Below are positions 25,934-34,517 of a stretch of 64,000 nt of DNA, piece after piece. The DNA is from Paenibacillus sp. FSL H8-0548 (lineage in GTDB: Bacteria; Bacillota; Bacilli; Paenibacillales; Paenibacillaceae): assembly GCF_038630985.1 (NCBI RefSeq), contig NZ_CP152049.1, positions 5,724,501 to 5,788,500 of the forward strand, read 5' to 3'. Below the pieces are notes generated by a model. It was not told where the DNA came from. It made no database searches and saw nothing but the letters and a program-made list of their open reading frames with translations. Position 1 is the stretch's first letter, and each line of letters opens with the position of its first letter. The position numbers were made by a program, and so were the translations under genes.

Positions 25934-26881
25934 TTACCAGAGACTCTCTCCGCCCGCTTTTTTCGCAAAATGATTCGCAGTAAGAATTAAGAACAGATTA
26001 ATGACAGATTGCACCATGCCAACTGCTGTCGTTAATGCGAAGTCGCCCTGCTTAATTCCGACTCGATAGACATACGTGCTTATGACATCTGATACATCAC
26101 CCACTACCGCATTCGCTAATGCAAGCGGCTGTTCAATGCCAATGGAGACCATATTTCCTACAGCAAGAATGAATAAAATAATAATAGTCGGCATAATACT
26201 CGGAATCGTCACGCTTATAATTTTACGCAGACGGCCTGCTCCATCAATGGAGGCTGCTTCATAAAGCGAAGGATCTATCGCGGTGATCGCAGCCAAATAT
26301 ATAATGGTTCCCCAGCCTGCGCTTTGCCAGACCGCCGATAACGTATAAACAATAACCCATGAGGTTTTATCCGCCATAAAATAAAATTCATTCATTCCTA
26401 TCCAGCGCATAATCTCATTGACGATGCCGTATTTTGGAGACAGCACCGCATAAACAATGCCTCCAAGTACAATCCATGACATAAAGTGAGGCAAATATAG
26501 CAAGGATTGAGAAATCTTCTTAAAATATTTAGAACGAATCTCGTTCAGCATTAGGGCGAGAATAATAGGGGCTGGAAAGCCTACAAGCAGTCCCAGTATA
26601 TTCAAGAGCAGCGTATTGCGCGTAATTCGAAAAAATTCTGGAATCGAAAACATTTCTTTAAAGTTGGCCAGACCAGCCCAATCACTCGCCCAAATTCCTG
26701 TGAAAATATTGTAGTCCTTAAAGGCGATGATCAATCCCCCCATGGGGATATATGCAAAAATGATAAAAAAAGCGATCGCAGGCAGTAGCAGCAAATAAAG
26801 AGCATAATTTTTCTTCCATTCCTTAAGAGCTATTTTGGCGGCTCCAGATGCGCTGATTCGATTAACTGCTTGTTCCTTCAT
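25934..26881 (-). CDS. Carbohydrate ABC transporter permease (LplB/YteP type)
   Basis: A 315-residue permease from ATG 26881, which follows AGGAGGGG; the frame extends seven codons upstream. Seen: six membrane segments, a conserved first periplasmic loop (FIIFAYIPMGGLIIAFKDYN) and the EAA loop YEAASIDGAGRLRKIISVTI. LplB/YteP permeases import complex oligosaccharides, for example rhamnogalacturonan fragments in B. subtilis. It is the second gene of the GH105 operon. Confidence 0.93.
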   Translation of the reverse strand: MKEQAVNRISASGAAKIALKEWKKNYALYLLLLPAIAFFIIFAYIPMGGLIIAFKDYNIFTGIWASDWAGLANFKEMFSIPEFFRITRNTLLLNILGLLVGFPAPIILALMLNEIRSKYFKKISQSLLYLPHFMSWIVLGGIVYAVLSPKYGIVNEIMRWIGMNEFYFMADKTSWVIVYTLSAVWQSAGWGTIIYLAAITAIDPSLYEAASIDGAGRLRKIISVTIPSIMPTIIILFILAVGNMVSIGIEQPLALANAVVGDVSDVISTYVYRVGIKQGDFALTTAVGMVQSVINLFLILTANHFAKKAGGESLW

Positions 26882-26915
26882 TGCCCGCTCCCCTCCTGAC
26901 ATTGATTTTCAATGC

Positions 26916-27989
26916 TCAACCTCTCTCTGCCGTTGGAAAATGGTGCAAGCTCTCCGCCAGCATCAGCAATGCCATCGATTGGCCGTAGGGCATTGGACAT
27001 TGCGGGATCTCTTTGTAAAACTCCAGCGTGCGTCCCATCCTTGTGCCATAGGAAACTCCCTGCACCGTGCCGTTAGCGTCAATTCTATGGATGACCGCTT
27101 GCAGCGCGCGCATCCCAGTCTCCCTGTAGCTTTCGCTAAGATAGCCTTTGCGAACGGCCTTGAGTATTCCATAAGCGAATCCCGCTGTTGCCGATGTTTC
27201 TTCATATGAGGAAGGATCATCCAGCAATGTATGCCACATGCCTGACGGCGCCTGCAGCTCGGAAAGCTTGCTGACCTGCCTCTCAAGTGAGGTTAGCAAA
27301 AATTCCTTCACGCCTTGCTGCACTGATATCATATCCAGATAATCAACAAGCCCAGCTGTATACCAAGCGTTGCCTCTGCCCCATCTGGCTCTAGCAAAAT
27401 GATGATTCTCCTCGAAGCTCCATCCGTGGAAAAACAGTCCGGTACTCGTATCTGTCAAATATTTCAGATGTACGAGAAATTGCCTTACACTTTCTTCGAC
27501 GTAAGACGGCTGGTTTAGAACGACGCCCATTCTGGCCATGAACAATACGGTCATGTACAACGTATCGTCCCATAGCTCACCCTCATTCGGACTGTCCACC
27601 GCCGTATGCGTAATGCCAAATTCCGGCGTACGCGGCATCCGTTCTACCGCATAGCTCGCCCACTCCTCGCATATGCGAAGGTAGCTCTCTTCCCTTGTCT
27701 CTTCATATAGATAGCTTAAAGTCAGCAGCGGACACATTGTATTTACATTCTTTTCCGGAAGCCCTCGCTCGATCTGCCTATTGAACCAGTTGGTTAAGTA
27801 CTCCAGAATTTCTGTATTTCCGGTTTCTTTGTAATAGAGGTATAACGAGAATAGGCCTACACCCTGAGACCAATCCCAAACCTCCATGGAGATAATACTA
27901 TCGACCGTATCCTCTTGAATTGTAATTTCCAAATTCCTCATGCCGACGATCACTTTCTCGATTAGCTCTTGCACATCCAGTCTATTCAT
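26916..27989 (-). CDS. Unsaturated glucuronyl/rhamnogalacturonyl hydrolase, GH105 (paralogue A)
   Basis: A GH105/GH88-clan alpha6/alpha6-barrel enzyme, 357 residues from ATG 27989, which follows GAAAGGTG; an upstream ATG at 28022 lacks a site. Seen: WDWSQGVGLFSLYLYY, the catalytic-region motif GELWDDTLYM with Asp142 at the position expected for the general acid/base (Asp143 of B. subtilis YteR), WGRGNAWYTAGLVDYLD and SATAGFAYGILKA. Such enzymes remove the 4,5-unsaturated uronic acid left by polysaccharide lyases, in the cytoplasm; no signal peptide is present. It heads the operon with an LplB/YtcP importer. A close paralogue with an altered active-site motif lies at 33309-34385. Confidence 0.94.
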   Translation of the reverse strand: MNRLDVQELIEKVIVGMRNLEITIQEDTVDSIISMEVWDWSQGVGLFSLYLYYKETGNTEILEYLTNWFNRQIERGLPEKNVNTMCPLLTLSYLYEETREESYLRICEEWASYAVERMPRTPEFGITHTAVDSPNEGELWDDTLYMTVLFMARMGVVLNQPSYVEESVRQFLVHLKYLTDTSTGLFFHGWSFEENHHFARARWGRGNAWYTAGLVDYLDMISVQQGVKEFLLTSLERQVSKLSELQAPSGMWHTLLDDPSSYEETSATAGFAYGILKAVRKGYLSESYRETGMRALQAVIHRIDANGTVQGVSYGTRMGRTLEFYKEIPQCPMPYGQSMALLMLAESLHHFPTAERG

Positions 27990-28044
27990 TTGCTGAAGGT
28001 CACACCTTTCACTCTGCTTCATCAGGTTTGCAGAAACCTAATAA

Positions 28045-28058
28045 TGTATACGCTTGCA
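28045..28058. promoter_or_regulatory. Weak CRE-like site upstream of the GH105-A operon
   Basis: TGTATACGCTTGCA fits the CRE consensus except at two positions. It lies 56 bases upstream of the chosen GH105 start, in the only promoter-sized gap before this operon. Confidence 0.3.
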
Positions 28059-28207
28059 TTTTTACTATCGTTATGGACGATTCCAGTTGGGGAGCTCCTC
28101 TTCATCGCTTGAGATGTGCTTTGCGATATTTCAAGTGTAACTGTATGAGAGCCTATTTTATATGAGTCACATTTTACTTTTTATTAGTTTTCTTGTCTTC
28201 GTTTCAC

Positions 28208-28243
28208 AAAAAAAAAGCCATCCGGCAGTTTGCCGGATGGCTT
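28208..28243 (-). terminator. Rho-independent terminator of the PLP-enzyme operon
   Basis: A perfect 13-base stem (28215-28227 and 28231-28243, core GCCATCCGGCA/TGCCGGATGGC) with a three-base loop, followed on the minus strand by nine T. It ends nine bases past the stop of the PLP-enzyme gene. Confidence 0.95.
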
Positions 28244-28251
28244 CATGTCAG

Positions 28252-29406
28252 TTAATTACGCTTCATGCCCGCTAGTGAGCGGTCAAGATCATTCATCAGT
28301 GAATCAGGATGCTCCAGCCCGATAGAGATGCGGATCAGCCTTTGTGGCATTCCCGTCTGTTTGGAGGTTTCCTCGTCAATCCAAAGTCCCGGCGAATTGA
28401 TCAAGCTCTCAAATCCTCCCCAGCTCGGCCCCTCCTCGAACAGCTCCAGTCCTTTGATAAAAGCGATAATCTGCTCCTGGTTACCGCGGGGTACAAAGCT
28501 GATTAAGCCGGAATAACCGCTCATCTGACTGCGTCCAAGTTCATATTGCGGATGACTAGGAAGTCCGGGGTATAGCACACGCTCTACGAGCGGATGAGCT
28601 TCAAGGAATTCGGCTAAACGAAGGCCGCTCTCCTGATGCTGCCGCATCCGCAGCGGAAGTGTCCGAAGTCCGCGGATCAGCAGCCATGACTGATGCGGGT
28701 CCATCGTTGCTCCGAACATGCCTCGCTCACGGTGAGTGACTTGCTCCATCCGCTCGCTGCTGCCGACCATGACACCAGCTAGAATATCGCTGTGCCCGCC
28801 CATGTACTTGGTCGCGGAATGAACGACAATATCGATGCCGTAAGCAATTGGATTCTGAAATAGCGGCGTTGCACATGTATTATCCACGATAGTTATGATG
28901 CCCTTCGCTTTAGCAATCGCCGCGATTGCCCGTAAATCCTGCAGCGTAAATACGTTCGAGAGCGGTGTCTCGAGATAGATTGCCTTCGTGTTTGGTCGAA
29001 TGGCCGCTTCTAGCTCATCTGTGCTCTCACCCGACACAAACGTCGTCTCCACCCCAAACTTCTTCATATATGTGTCGAGGAAGCTCTTCGTTGGAGGGTA
29101 TACATTTAACGGACAAATAATATGGCAGTCCTTTTCCATAACACTCATCAGCGCGGCTGTTATCGCCGCCATTCCGGACGAGAAGCAGCGGGCTTGCTCC
29201 GCCCCCTCCAGTGCCGCAATCTTCTTCTCGGCAATTTCTGTCGTCGGATTGGCTACACGGGTGTACGTGTAGCCGTGGTCCATATTTTTACGGGTAAATA
29301 GTGTGTTTTGAAATATTGGCGGTACGATCGCTCCAAGATAACGATCGTAGTCATCACCCAAGTGGGTACAAATCTCTTCCTTGCTCCAAGCCTTGCTCTC
29401 GTCCAT
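28252..29406 (-). CDS. Trans-sulfuration-type PLP enzyme (cystathionine gamma-synthase/lyase family)
   Basis: A 384-residue Cys/Met-metabolism PLP enzyme of normal length. Seen: GAEQARCFSSGMAAITAAL for cofactor phosphate binding, IVDNTCATPLFQNP, the PLP-lysine Lys200 in HSATKYMGGHSD, and YPGLPSHPQ near the C-terminus. Family members perform beta- or gamma-eliminations or replacements at cysteine, homocysteine or methionine precursors; sequence alone does not fix which. The gene follows the heparinase-like gene by 33 bases and shares its terminator, so the two are cotranscribed. That is an odd location for an amino-acid enzyme. Confidence 0.9.
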   Translation of the reverse strand: MDESKAWSKEEICTHLGDDYDRYLGAIVPPIFQNTLFTRKNMDHGYTYTRVANPTTEIAEKKIAALEGAEQARCFSSGMAAITAALMSVMEKDCHIICPLNVYPPTKSFLDTYMKKFGVETTFVSGESTDELEAAIRPNTKAIYLETPLSNVFTLQDLRAIAAIAKAKGIITIVDNTCATPLFQNPIAYGIDIVVHSATKYMGGHSDILAGVMVGSSERMEQVTHRERGMFGATMDPHQSWLLIRGLRTLPLRMRQHQESGLRLAEFLEAHPLVERVLYPGLPSHPQYELGRSQMSGYSGLISFVPRGNQEQIIAFIKGLELFEEGPSWGGFESLINSPGLWIDEETSKQTGMPQRLIRISIGLEHPDSLMNDLDRSLAGMKRN

Positions 29407-29439
29407 GGAAGCTCCTCCTCATGATGCTGCTTCAATCGT

Positions 29440-31329
29440 TTAATGGACTATCGTCCATTTGTACTCCGCCTTGAAAACTGCGGAATTGCCGTTCCGGCGA
29501 ATCATGACACCCCACCGTGTTTGATCAAGCCGGTGCTCATAACCTCTGAATAGATAGACACTCGTTCCCGGAGCACCCTCCATACGAAGCGTGAGCTGCT
29601 TATCCGCCAATGTCCAGACTGCTTCCCAGTCGGTATTGATTTCGCAGCAGGCCGTCTCCAGCATCAATTGGTATCCATCCTCACTGCCTGGAGGGCCGCA
29701 AGGCGTAAACGTCAACTGCGAGCTGAATTCGCCAGAGCAGTGGAACAGCCAGTCAATCGTATGCTCATCTGTATGTCCGCTTTCAGGCTTCACCTCGAAA
29801 ATATCCGTCAAAGTGTCCGATTGCAGCTGCATGGAACGAGAAAAGCCTATACCTGGATAAACCTCATCCGCGGATACGCGGCACAAATTCCGTTCTTTAT
29901 CAAACCGTTCCATTCTTCCTATAGGACGGTTCGGCTGCGTCTGTCTATCGATCATGACTGAATTGTGGGCAATCGTCTTGCGCTGCCATTCCCTGAACAA
30001 ATCGGAACCGTAGCCGCTGTTGGAAATATCTCGCGAGACGACTTCATCGTTCAGATTCAACTCAAAATTCATAATATCGGCATGGGAATGTTCCCTAATC
30101 ACATAGCCGTATTTAAGGAAGACCGAGGCTTCGCCGCTATGCAGCATGGCAAAATAAATATCCTTATCGTAGTGGGACTGTCCGTCTGGCAAGCCGCTGC
30201 CTGCAGCGACTTTATCGAATTCCTCATTTGCCCAATCCCTTCCAAACAACAGACGAGCTACACCGCCAATATTGGCGCCGATAAATGCTTGATCCGGCTT
30301 GTCATAGCTGCGCGATAAAGCATAACGAAACGACGGTTCGTCGTGCATGTTGCGAATCCATTCGTATTGCTGAGCGTAATTGCCGAACCTAAGCAGCGGC
30401 CAGCCGTCATTTGGATTCGGAAAATATCCGCTTGCGAATGCGTACTTGACTGGGTAACGATACATCCGCAGAAGCGCGTCCTCCAGAATCGGAAAATCAT
30501 AGTCATACAGCTTGCAAAACGCGTGATAGTACGTAAGACCTTCCGCACAGTAGAAATGATAATGGAACGATGCTTCATACCAGAACCCTTCAGGCAGCAG
30601 TCCTTCAGCGAGCCTCATCTTAATACCGTTCTCCCCTGCTGCTGCTCGTTCGCACCAGATCCGTTCGTTGAAAAACAGGCCGATCATTCCCGCTGCCGCT
30701 TTCATCCAGCAAATAATGTTCGGGGTGCAGCCGACCTTCTCGATCAAAAATTCAGCTTGTGGAATAAAGAAACGGTTCTTGTACAGGTCCAGCTCGTCTT
30801 GCGTGAAGCAATCCTTCACCAGCTCCATGCCGTTCAACAGCCAGATGTCAGCTACTCCATCCGTTAAATCACAGCCAGTGAAGCGTCCTTCCTGTCCGGG
30901 AGGGGTGCGCACCTGGAAGCTGCCATAGTGCTCGCATAGAAACGCCAGCACTTTTCGTATAAAAGCCAAATAGGAAGGATCCCCGTATAAATTGTACAAA
31001 ACAGCTGCGTGAAACACCTGCGTGCATGCCGAGGTTCTGTATATATAGCACCAAGCATCATCCACCTCCTGCGCTGCTCTAATCTCACCGCAGCCGCTGC
31101 AGCGATGCTCGTTCGGATTGCCTGGATCAAAGATCAGTGCCGCGAAGCATTGATCACAGAAATAATGATGTCCCCAGCCGGCTACCCGGTTTACATCGTC
31201 CTTATAATTAGCGACCCACCAATCCGTGGTTGGCTTAAACGTATGAACGATTCGGCTAGCCCAGTCAAAGGTTTGAATTTTATCGCGCACCGCCGGCCAA
31301 TCCTTTACCATCTGCTTTGTAGCATTCAC
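29440..31329 (-). CDS. Heparinase II/III-like protein (putative oligo-uronide lyase)
   Basis: A 629-residue protein with the heparinase II/III layout: an N-terminal alpha/alpha toroid (to about residue 370) followed by a beta-sheet domain with HSHADIMNFEL (about residue 413) and HNSVMIDR (about residue 455). A CDQC...CSGCG pair near residues 58-83 looks like a small zinc ribbon. There is no signal peptide, so it should act on imported oligosaccharides, removing units by beta-elimination and leaving unsaturated uronates. That suits the two GH105 enzymes in the same region. Substrate (heparin-like, alginate-like or other uronate polymer) cannot be told apart here. Confidence 0.85.
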   Translation of the reverse strand: MNATKQMVKDWPAVRDKIQTFDWASRIVHTFKPTTDWWVANYKDDVNRVAGWGHHYFCDQCFAALIFDPGNPNEHRCSGCGEIRAAQEVDDAWCYIYRTSACTQVFHAAVLYNLYGDPSYLAFIRKVLAFLCEHYGSFQVRTPPGQEGRFTGCDLTDGVADIWLLNGMELVKDCFTQDELDLYKNRFFIPQAEFLIEKVGCTPNIICWMKAAAGMIGLFFNERIWCERAAAGENGIKMRLAEGLLPEGFWYEASFHYHFYCAEGLTYYHAFCKLYDYDFPILEDALLRMYRYPVKYAFASGYFPNPNDGWPLLRFGNYAQQYEWIRNMHDEPSFRYALSRSYDKPDQAFIGANIGGVARLLFGRDWANEEFDKVAAGSGLPDGQSHYDKDIYFAMLHSGEASVFLKYGYVIREHSHADIMNFELNLNDEVVSRDISNSGYGSDLFREWQRKTIAHNSVMIDRQTQPNRPIGRMERFDKERNLCRVSADEVYPGIGFSRSMQLQSDTLTDIFEVKPESGHTDEHTIDWLFHCSGEFSSQLTFTPCGPPGSEDGYQLMLETACCEINTDWEAVWTLADKQLTLRMEGAPGTSVYLFRGYEHRLDQTRWGVMIRRNGNSAVFKAEYKWTIVH

Positions 31330-31501
31330 TTGGCTTCACTCTCCTATGGATGTTGCATAAGATAGCTCCTTGTCAGCAACGGAACCTTGTCTTTCATTGC
31401 TTCCTATTTTACAAGAACTACAAATGCTTACCATTGGGGATTCTTGCGCTTATATTAGCTATTTTGTTGTTATCGATCACAGATAACCTGAAAACCGCAC
31501 C

Positions 31502-33283
31502 TTATTCGGTATGCTGAACGATTGGCAGCCGAATGCGGACCGTCGTTCCTTCCCCGGGTTTACTGCGAATCAAAAGTCCGTAGCTAGCTCCATATAGGAT
31601 GCGAATTCGCTTGTGCACGCTGATGACACCTACGTTGGTATGCTTGTTCGTTCCGTCCTGTGATTCGTACCATACGGGGTCCAGCAATCGCTCGACTTTT
31701 TTTTCGTCCATGCCGATGCCGTTGTCAATAACCTCAAGCAGCATATCCCCGTTTTCCTCATAGCTTCTAATGCGAATGAGCGCTTTTCCAGGCTTCGTTT
31801 CAATACCGTGAACGATTGCATTCTCAATGAGCGGCTGAAGTATAAACTTAGGCACTTGACAGTCATTTAATTTTTCATGAAGCAAGTACTCTACTTCGAT
31901 TCTATCGCCATAAATCATTTTGTGAATGGACAAATAATTGACGCTGAACTCAATTTCTTCCCGCAGGGCAATTTGATCCCCCTTCTTGCGAATGCTTTCA
32001 CGGAGCAGCTTGCCGAGCAGATAGATTAACTCGCCTATCTCCTCCTCGCCTTTAATCTTTGCCATACTATGAATAGATTCCAATGTATTGTATAGAAAAT
32101 GGGGATTCATCTGCGCTTGTAGCGCCTTGTATTCAAACTGCAACGTCCGATACTCGGCTTTCTGCTTCAGCAGCTTCTCGCGATAAACCGAATTAAACAA
32201 ATCGTTGATCTTCTCTGACATCGTATTGAATCTGACAGTAAGCATGCCGACCTCGTCACGACTTCTCGGCACAATGATTTGATGATTGGAATCCAAAGAG
32301 AAGCTGGACATCGCTCTCAGCAGCAAGCGGATATTTTCAGTTATGCTTTTGGAAATTTGAGCGGCCAATATAAAAGCAACTAATAACGACACAATTAACG
32401 TACTAATTGTCCAATATTTAAGACTTTCCGTTCCACGCGTGAGCTGTCCAACATCGATAATCTGCACGATTTTCCATTTGTCGTAATCGGTGGAGAGGAC
32501 GCTTGAAATATAATGCTTGCCTCCATGCTGGAAGTCACTTTGAACCGTATTAATCATATACAGGTCATGATTCATATAATATTGTGCAGCCTCGCTCAAA
32601 TGGGTACTGACAACAAAAATTTCATTGCTCTCATTCAGGATAAGAATATCCCCGTCCATCAGGTTATGAACATCGGTTAAGATGTCGCTGATATAGCTGC
32701 TCTCCACGCCGATCGCGATAATGCCCACATATTTAGTCGTTTCAATATCGTACAGTGCTTTGACCATGTACAACGCATCGTTTGATCCGCGGTACCAAGT
32801 TGCCCTGCCCCTTTTCTCTTTTATCTCGTCGATATTAATTTGTTTTATCAATTCCGCATTGTATCTCATTACCCCTTTACGCTCGATGGAATATCGCTTA
32901 TCGTTCACATCAATGATGAATACGGACAAATAATATTCCTTAAAAAACAGCATATCGTTTAGAAAATCATTGATATACTTGTCCCTAGAGTAGGTATCCT
33001 CCTCCCCCACGGACTGACTAAGCATTTCGCTAAGAGAAGAATTACGGAACTGCTGAAAAGCCATCTCCTCAATATCCGTCGTGTTCTTCTCAATGTTGAT
33101 ACCGATCTGTCCAATCAAATATTGTGAGAAATCACCTGAATTCCGTTTAATGACACCGACCGACACCCAATAATTAATTCCGCTAATTACTAAGACGGTG
33201 ATCAAAATAATGACCGTGAACGAGAGCAAAAACTTTGTTCTTAGCTTGGCATCAACAAAAAACTCTCTTATTTTACGCACCAT
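31502..33283 (-). CDS. YesM-type membrane sensor histidine kinase
   Basis: A 593-residue kinase with a first membrane helix at about residues 18-38 (FLLSFTVIILITVLVISGIN), an extracellular domain of about 250 residues, a second helix (LIVSLLVAFILAAQI), HAMP, phospho-acceptor His395 in NPHFLYNTLES, and ATPase motifs ENAIVHGIE and VIDNGIGMD. Its probable partner regulator (34518-36164) is not adjacent: a GH105 paralogue gene lies between them, 25 bases upstream of this start. Ligand unknown, probably a uronate-containing saccharide judging by the neighbours. Confidence 0.93.
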   Translation of the reverse strand: MVRKIREFFVDAKLRTKFLLSFTVIILITVLVISGINYWVSVGVIKRNSGDFSQYLIGQIGINIEKNTTDIEEMAFQQFRNSSLSEMLSQSVGEEDTYSRDKYINDFLNDMLFFKEYYLSVFIIDVNDKRYSIERKGVMRYNAELIKQINIDEIKEKRGRATWYRGSNDALYMVKALYDIETTKYVGIIAIGVESSYISDILTDVHNLMDGDILILNESNEIFVVSTHLSEAAQYYMNHDLYMINTVQSDFQHGGKHYISSVLSTDYDKWKIVQIIDVGQLTRGTESLKYWTISTLIVSLLVAFILAAQISKSITENIRLLLRAMSSFSLDSNHQIIVPRSRDEVGMLTVRFNTMSEKINDLFNSVYREKLLKQKAEYRTLQFEYKALQAQMNPHFLYNTLESIHSMAKIKGEEEIGELIYLLGKLLRESIRKKGDQIALREEIEFSVNYLSIHKMIYGDRIEVEYLLHEKLNDCQVPKFILQPLIENAIVHGIETKPGKALIRIRSYEENGDMLLEVIDNGIGMDEKKVERLLDPVWYESQDGTNKHTNVGVISVHKRIRILYGASYGLLIRSKPGEGTTVRIRLPIVQHTE

Positions 33284-33308
33284 ATATCACTCGTTCCTGC
33301 TAGGATTG

Positions 33309-34385
33309 CTATTCGTCTAAATGATACAGGCTCTCCACTAACATCAGCAGCGTCATCGATTGGCCATGCGGCATAGAGCTCTGTGGAATGTCCTTGTAAA
33401 ATTGCGCAGTCAAGCCAAGCCGGGTACCATACGATACGCCTTGCACCATTCCGGTCACGTCAATTCGGTTTAAAACCGCCTGCAGTGCGGCAATGCCTGA
33501 TTCCCGGTAAGTCTCGCTAATATATCCTTTGCGCACTGCCTTCAAAATACCGTAAGCAAAGCCTGCTGTCGCTGAGGTTTCCTCATAGCTATCTTTATCG
33601 TCAAGCAGCGTATGCCACATGCCGCTATCGGCCTGGAGCTCGGTAAGCTTGCGCACCTGCTGCTCCATAGAAGCCAGTAAAAAAATTTCAATACTGAGCG
33701 GCAGCTGGACCATATCGAGGTAGTCAACTAAACCTGCCAAATACCAAGCATTGCCGCGTGCCCAGAGCACCCTGGCGAAATTATCTCTGCGAATGAAGGA
33801 CCAGCCGTGAAAAAACAGCCCCGTTTGCGTGTCAGTCAAATATTTGAGGTGGACTAGAAACTGGCGAATACTCTCTTGTACGTAATACTCATTTCTTAGA
33901 AGAACGCCCATCCGGCCCATGAAAAGCACAGTCATGTACAAAGTTTCATCCCGCAGCTCGCCTTCATTCCTGCTATCTCGTGTAACATGCGTAATTCCGA
34001 ACTCCTGTGTGCGCGGCATTTCATTCACGGCGTAGCTAGCCCATTCCTCGCAGATGACTAAATATTCCGGCGTGCGCGTTTCCTCGTACAAATAACTGAG
34101 CGTCAGCAGCGGGCACATCGTATTCACATTTTTGGCCGGCAGCCCTTCCCGAAGTCGACGATCAAACCAATCAGTCAGGTAATTCAAAATCTCTCGATTG
34201 CCCGTTTCTTTATAGTACAAATAGAGAGAAAATAATCCGACCCCTTGAGACCAGTCCCATGTTTCCATGGATATCATGCTAAAGGGAGCTTCCTCCTCAT
34301 TGATCACCTCTAAGTCCTGCATTCCCGCTATCACCTTCGCGATTAACACCTCTACTTCTTCCCGCTGCAAATGGTTAATCGTCAT
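33309..34385 (-). CDS. GH105 paralogue B with altered catalytic-site motif
   Basis: A 358-residue GH105-family protein very similar along its whole length to paralogue A (roughly two-thirds identical by eye). It keeps WDWSQGVGLFSLYLYY and WARGNAWYLAGLVDYLD. At the catalytic motif it reads GELRDETLYM where paralogue A has GELWDDTLYM: the expected general acid/base Asp is Glu147 and the preceding Trp is Arg145. It may have reduced or altered activity. It lies between a YesN regulator and a YesM kinase, and a perfect CRE 21 bases upstream suggests its own promoter. Start supported by AAGGAGC. No signal peptide. Confidence 0.9.
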   Translation of the reverse strand: MTINHLQREEVEVLIAKVIAGMQDLEVINEEEAPFSMISMETWDWSQGVGLFSLYLYYKETGNREILNYLTDWFDRRLREGLPAKNVNTMCPLLTLSYLYEETRTPEYLVICEEWASYAVNEMPRTQEFGITHVTRDSRNEGELRDETLYMTVLFMGRMGVLLRNEYYVQESIRQFLVHLKYLTDTQTGLFFHGWSFIRRDNFARVLWARGNAWYLAGLVDYLDMVQLPLSIEIFLLASMEQQVRKLTELQADSGMWHTLLDDKDSYEETSATAGFAYGILKAVRKGYISETYRESGIAALQAVLNRIDVTGMVQGVSYGTRLGLTAQFYKDIPQSSMPHGQSMTLLMLVESLYHLDE

Positions 34386-34405
34386 TTACCATGCTCCTTC
34401 CCGAA

Positions 34406-34419
34406 TGTAAACGCTAACA
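34406..34419. promoter_or_regulatory. CRE site, perfect consensus match, upstream of GH105-B
   Basis: TGTAAACGCTAACA matches TGWAANCGNTNWCA completely. It is 21 bases upstream of the GH105-B ATG, within the gap after the response-regulator gene, a position where CcpA would repress. Confidence 0.7.
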
Positions 34420-34517
34420 ACATTGAACAGACGCTCCTCTTTTAATTTAATACTCCAATTAGGCAAAAGTTTAACGTACTCGCTGACTGAAAGGAAGACT
34501 GTGATTTTACGGTTTTA

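Noticed and set aside
28023..28251. Riboswitch or leader RNA in the gap upstream of the GH105-A operon
   Set aside because: Only the weak CRE-like sequence and the terminator of the neighbouring operon are visible; no conserved leader structure recognised.
30343..30867. 174-codon plus-strand frame opposite the heparinase-like gene
   Set aside because: Low-complexity mixed composition and no ribosome binding site; the minus-strand protein has clear family motifs throughout.
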